This document shows positions 38,546-64,000 of a stretch of 64,000 bases of DNA, piece after piece (position 1 is the first letter of the stretch; every line of letters begins with the position of its first letter). A program made the translations under genes and the position numbers. The notes under the pieces were generated by a model, which did no database searches, had not been told where the DNA came from, and was given only the letters and a program-made list of their open reading frames with translations. Origin of the DNA: Tubiluchus corallicola (taxonomy: Eukaryota; Priapulida; Priapulimorpha; Priapulimorphida; Tubiluchidae). The DNA is taken from the NCBI GenBank assembly GCA_030141605.1, contig JAQGDQ010000385.1, positions 124,001-188,000 of the forward strand, in the 5' to 3' direction.

Positions 38546-40494
38546 GTACTCAGTAGAGGGCAAACTGCTTGCAAAATTCAATGTAAATGTTTATCTGGAC
38601 TAAGATTAGTTACTGTTGGTTCATAAAGTGCATTAAAGGTCCAGGAATACTGAAACGTAGTGACACGATAAGAACGATCTACTCCATAGACATCATCTGC
38701 TGTTCCAGTAAATACGGCTTATTAACATGTTTATTGAGTGACGATTGATCAGGGTGCTGTAGCCATTATCAAACTATTAATCGCTCCAAAAAAGAATAAA
38801 CAATACATTAATGATACAGAGGCACAAACTGAAACTGCAAAACAACAGATTAGAATTTAACTTGTATAAATGAACGAGGTTGTAACGGAGGAAATGGCAG
38901 AAAATATAAAACAGAAGAAATTGTAGAGAAATGTAAAAATTTTACCTAACACATGAGAAGTATGAAAGAACACAACATAGTGAACAATTAGTCCAAGTTT
39001 ACTTAATGAAGAAACACAGCAGTAAACATTATAAGAATAAAACACAACTTCTACATTTTGCGCAATTTATAAGTGGGAACTACAATAAGGGAAACCAGCA
39101 ACATGTGAACGTGACACAGAGACGAAATCCACCAGGACCATTACAGAACCAGAAGATAGTCAAACAAATTTTTTTATATTTCTATGCAACTTCTCCCTCA
39201 TTCATTCTAGAGTGTTGTTTTGTAATTTCAATTTGTGCCTTTGTATCATTAACATAGTATTTATTCTTTTTTGGCTTCATAGTTTGATTATGGCTGCAGT
39301 AGACGAAATGATTGTCGCTCAGTAAACATCGTGATTCCTAAATACGTTGGCTCTTTCATGTATTAAAAGCTTATTAAACCTCTATTCCAGTTCAAAACTA
39401 AAACTTGAAACTGAATATGTGATTTCATCAGCAATTATTAGTGACGTGACACGTATTAAACTCGTACAAATCCACATTTATACAATACAAGAACCAGTGA
39501 CAGTATCACAGTAACTATAGTACTTCATTGTCTAATTTGGCTAAGTTCGGAGATATGCTATAAGCTTCTAATATCACAGTATTACTTACACTCACTGAAC
39601 TGACTGCACCATTGGAAATGTGCTAACCTACGGACATATTAAATAATTACAATTACGATTTGCATTAAAATCTGGGTGCTAGCAAATAATAACTTTTGCA
39701 AAATAAAATCAACAGTTACATACATCACTTGGGACTTAAATTAACAAAAATAACAACACAAGTGCACTTGTAGGCTCCAAAGGCTTTGATAAGTAAAATT
39801 ACTCAATGACGGAGTAAAATTAAATCAGGAAATTAAGCAAGGTTAATACAGCGTGTAATGACCATGGCATCATCACGCTTATCTACAAACTCTATTGTAA
39901 ATCTCGTAGGAATATGCAAAAACCACTTCTATTAAGCTAGTAGGGATGAGCATTGGACGTTCGAATAAGTTTTTTTAGCTCAAACTCAATTCAAACCTAA
40001 AATCATGGATTCAAATTATTCGCCATTGCAACTACAACAGGTCTTTATCAATAAGAACATTCGAAACATCGTGTAATTGACATAACTTAGCTGTAATTTC
40101 ACTAGACAAGTTTTAAACAAATTATTAGCGTTTTTACTGCAGAACAAAATCAAGCAATATGCATGAGCTTTGTGAGACGGCTTTTTATTAGTGATGCGAA
40201 AATCCGGTATCAAAAATGCCAAAATTCGGCCGGATTCGAATTTGAAACTCAAATTCTACACGAATACGCTTTCTGATAGAAAAAGCTCACCACTAGTAGC
40301 CAATACCTTATTTAACTTACATACTTACACACTGTCACAGAGTTTGTGATTGCAAAATTATAACAAACCAGCATTGCATAGATTCTGTATATCTTATTCC
40401 CTGCATTCCTGACCAACACTGCATTATTGCAGATATGTAGTCATCACATTTTCAGCAGAAGATCATACATTAATTATTACAACAAAATCGAACG
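38546..40494. other. PRELID3 3' region, no further gene seen
   Basis: Downstream of the PRELID3 stop on the - strand. A TTTATT (AATAAA on the - strand) near 40184-40190 could be its polyadenylation signal, giving a 3' UTR of about 300 bases. Short ORFs here have no domain. Confidence 0.4.
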
Positions 40495-49736
<9,242 letters not shown>

Positions 49737-50956
49737 GATCCTTGAGTCTATAAAATAAATTAAATTTTAGGAGGAAAATTAACAAAAACCCGCTACCACC
49801 TCGACCTTACGCAATAAAAAGACGGGATTGGTGCATCACACAGTTTAGGCTTCTACCTCCTCTTAAAATAGTCCTAAAGTGAATTTCATTTATTTTTTTG
49901 TTTTTAAAATAAAATTGCACTGTGCCAATATTAATTACTGGACTTTTCTAAACAACTTGTAAGGCCAGAATTTTGCCTAGCTATATTATGTTACTTTATT
50001 TTTCATTCTGTTTTTGCTCATTAATTTAATGTGACGTCTTCAGAGCTCAGGTCACGTGCTTGGGCTAGCAGTCAGATTGCACGGCATGTACGCATGCCCC
50101 GCGTTGTTAGTTACTGCATGTGTACCAGTTTCGTTGACCTGTGTTGCAGTTTAAAATTAGAATTTTAAATTATACATAAATTTATATGGTATTCTAATAA
50201 TTATGATAAAAACATTTACGTTGTGTTATACGAAAATAAATTGTGAAGACAAACATTAACTAAGTGGTGAAAATTATATTCTCTAGTGAGGTAATTACAA
50301 ACTTAAAATAGGCCCTTTCATCTAGTACTAGGTTTAGGGTTTGTAGATAATGTCTTACTGTGATAAAGTTATTTAAAAAAAACTATGCTCAGTCATGCCA
50401 GCATTCGGATATAATGTTCGTCAGTACTTCAGTATTTTGATTTCTTTCTTCTTTGGGCAAGGTGTTGATAATTACTGTTGAATAACGTGGTGTTTATGCA
50501 ACATGCGGATGCGGATGAATTATAGGGGGGTACGGAATAGATAAAATCGGTTTATATTGTTTTCAGTGCAGCCTGTGTATGCATTATTCTTTTTCTGCAA
50601 CCATTCCTATTGATTTTTTTCTGCAGGCTGTTCCGCAGGTGGAAAACCCATGCTCATCCATAAAGAAAATAAGCTTTAGGTACTTGTCTTCTGCAACATT
50701 ACATTACATATCCAATACTGATTAACAGGATTGGCAGTTATCTGTCATAGTAGTCAACAGTTTTAGTTACAGTTAGCTCGATTAAGCTCGTTAATTTATA
50801 TGCATTATTAGTGTCATTGTGTCATGATTACCGTGATACTGGTTACTGACAGGTAATCTTCTAATTTAAAGTATTGCCATTACAGTAATATTTATTTTCT
50901 AGATTGTGATGTCAGGTATCAGCAAATTATAATCCAGAAATTTTTGGACTGGCTAA
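49737..50956. promoter_or_regulatory. Shared 5' region of PRELID3 (-) and HYDIN (+)
   Basis: The two genes start 1.2 kb apart in opposite directions, so their promoters and 5' UTRs lie here. No TATA box stands out. Extra non-coding first exons cannot be excluded. Confidence 0.45.

Positions 50957-64000
<13,044 letters not shown>

Overview
The window is animal nuclear DNA: AT-rich, with spliced genes flanked by GT..AG introns, many microsatellites and minisatellites, a LINE, tRNA-derived SINEs and several families of non-autonomous DNA transposons. The gene content (a spalt/SALL zinc-finger factor, the C-terminal part of NOL11, a PRELID3/slowmo lipid-transfer protein and the axonemal protein HYDIN) fits an invertebrate bilaterian with motile cilia. 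I cannot name the species or phylum from sequence alone.

Layout. 1-3686: 5' flank or intron of the SALL gene; the expected short first coding exon was not found. 3687-7786: one large terminal SALL exon on the + strand with the whole zinc-finger region. 7787-21823: a gene-poor stretch with two SINE copies and a GC-rich island (10780-11290). 21824-22001: an orphan exon-like ORF ending in a good splice donor, followed by a 5'-truncated, frameshifted LINE (22374-24975). 27610-37336: nine + strand exons of NOL11 (C-terminal helical part). 37385-38155: a decayed hAT transposon. 49736 down to 40495: six - strand exons giving a complete PRELID3/slowmo protein. 50957 to the window edge: nine + strand exons of the HYDIN N-terminus (461 residues), head to head with PRELID3. 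All exon joins listed keep frame and match the families.

The genes are not an operon or pathway: SALL is a developmental repressor, NOL11 acts in ribosome biogenesis, PRELID3 in mitochondrial phosphatidylserine transfer and HYDIN in the central apparatus of motile cilia. What links them is intron content. Many of the introns carry a short inverted-repeat transposon (two MITE families here called A and B, a Tigger/pogo-like group, a hAT element, and a dispersed family C) or a minisatellite. The most unusual features are a 49-bp array at the right edge whose units each hold a HYDIN 3' splice site plus the first codons of the next exon, a 112-bp duplication of a HYDIN exon end with its splice donor, an array of about nine 64-bp units in a PRELID3 intron carrying CTCF-like motifs, an 11-residue repeat in the PRELID3 tail, and the absence of recognisable exons for the NOL11 beta-propeller.

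Limits: protein identities come from recalled family patterns, not database searches. Repeat borders are good to a few bases where inverted repeats are visible and to tens of bases elsewhere.
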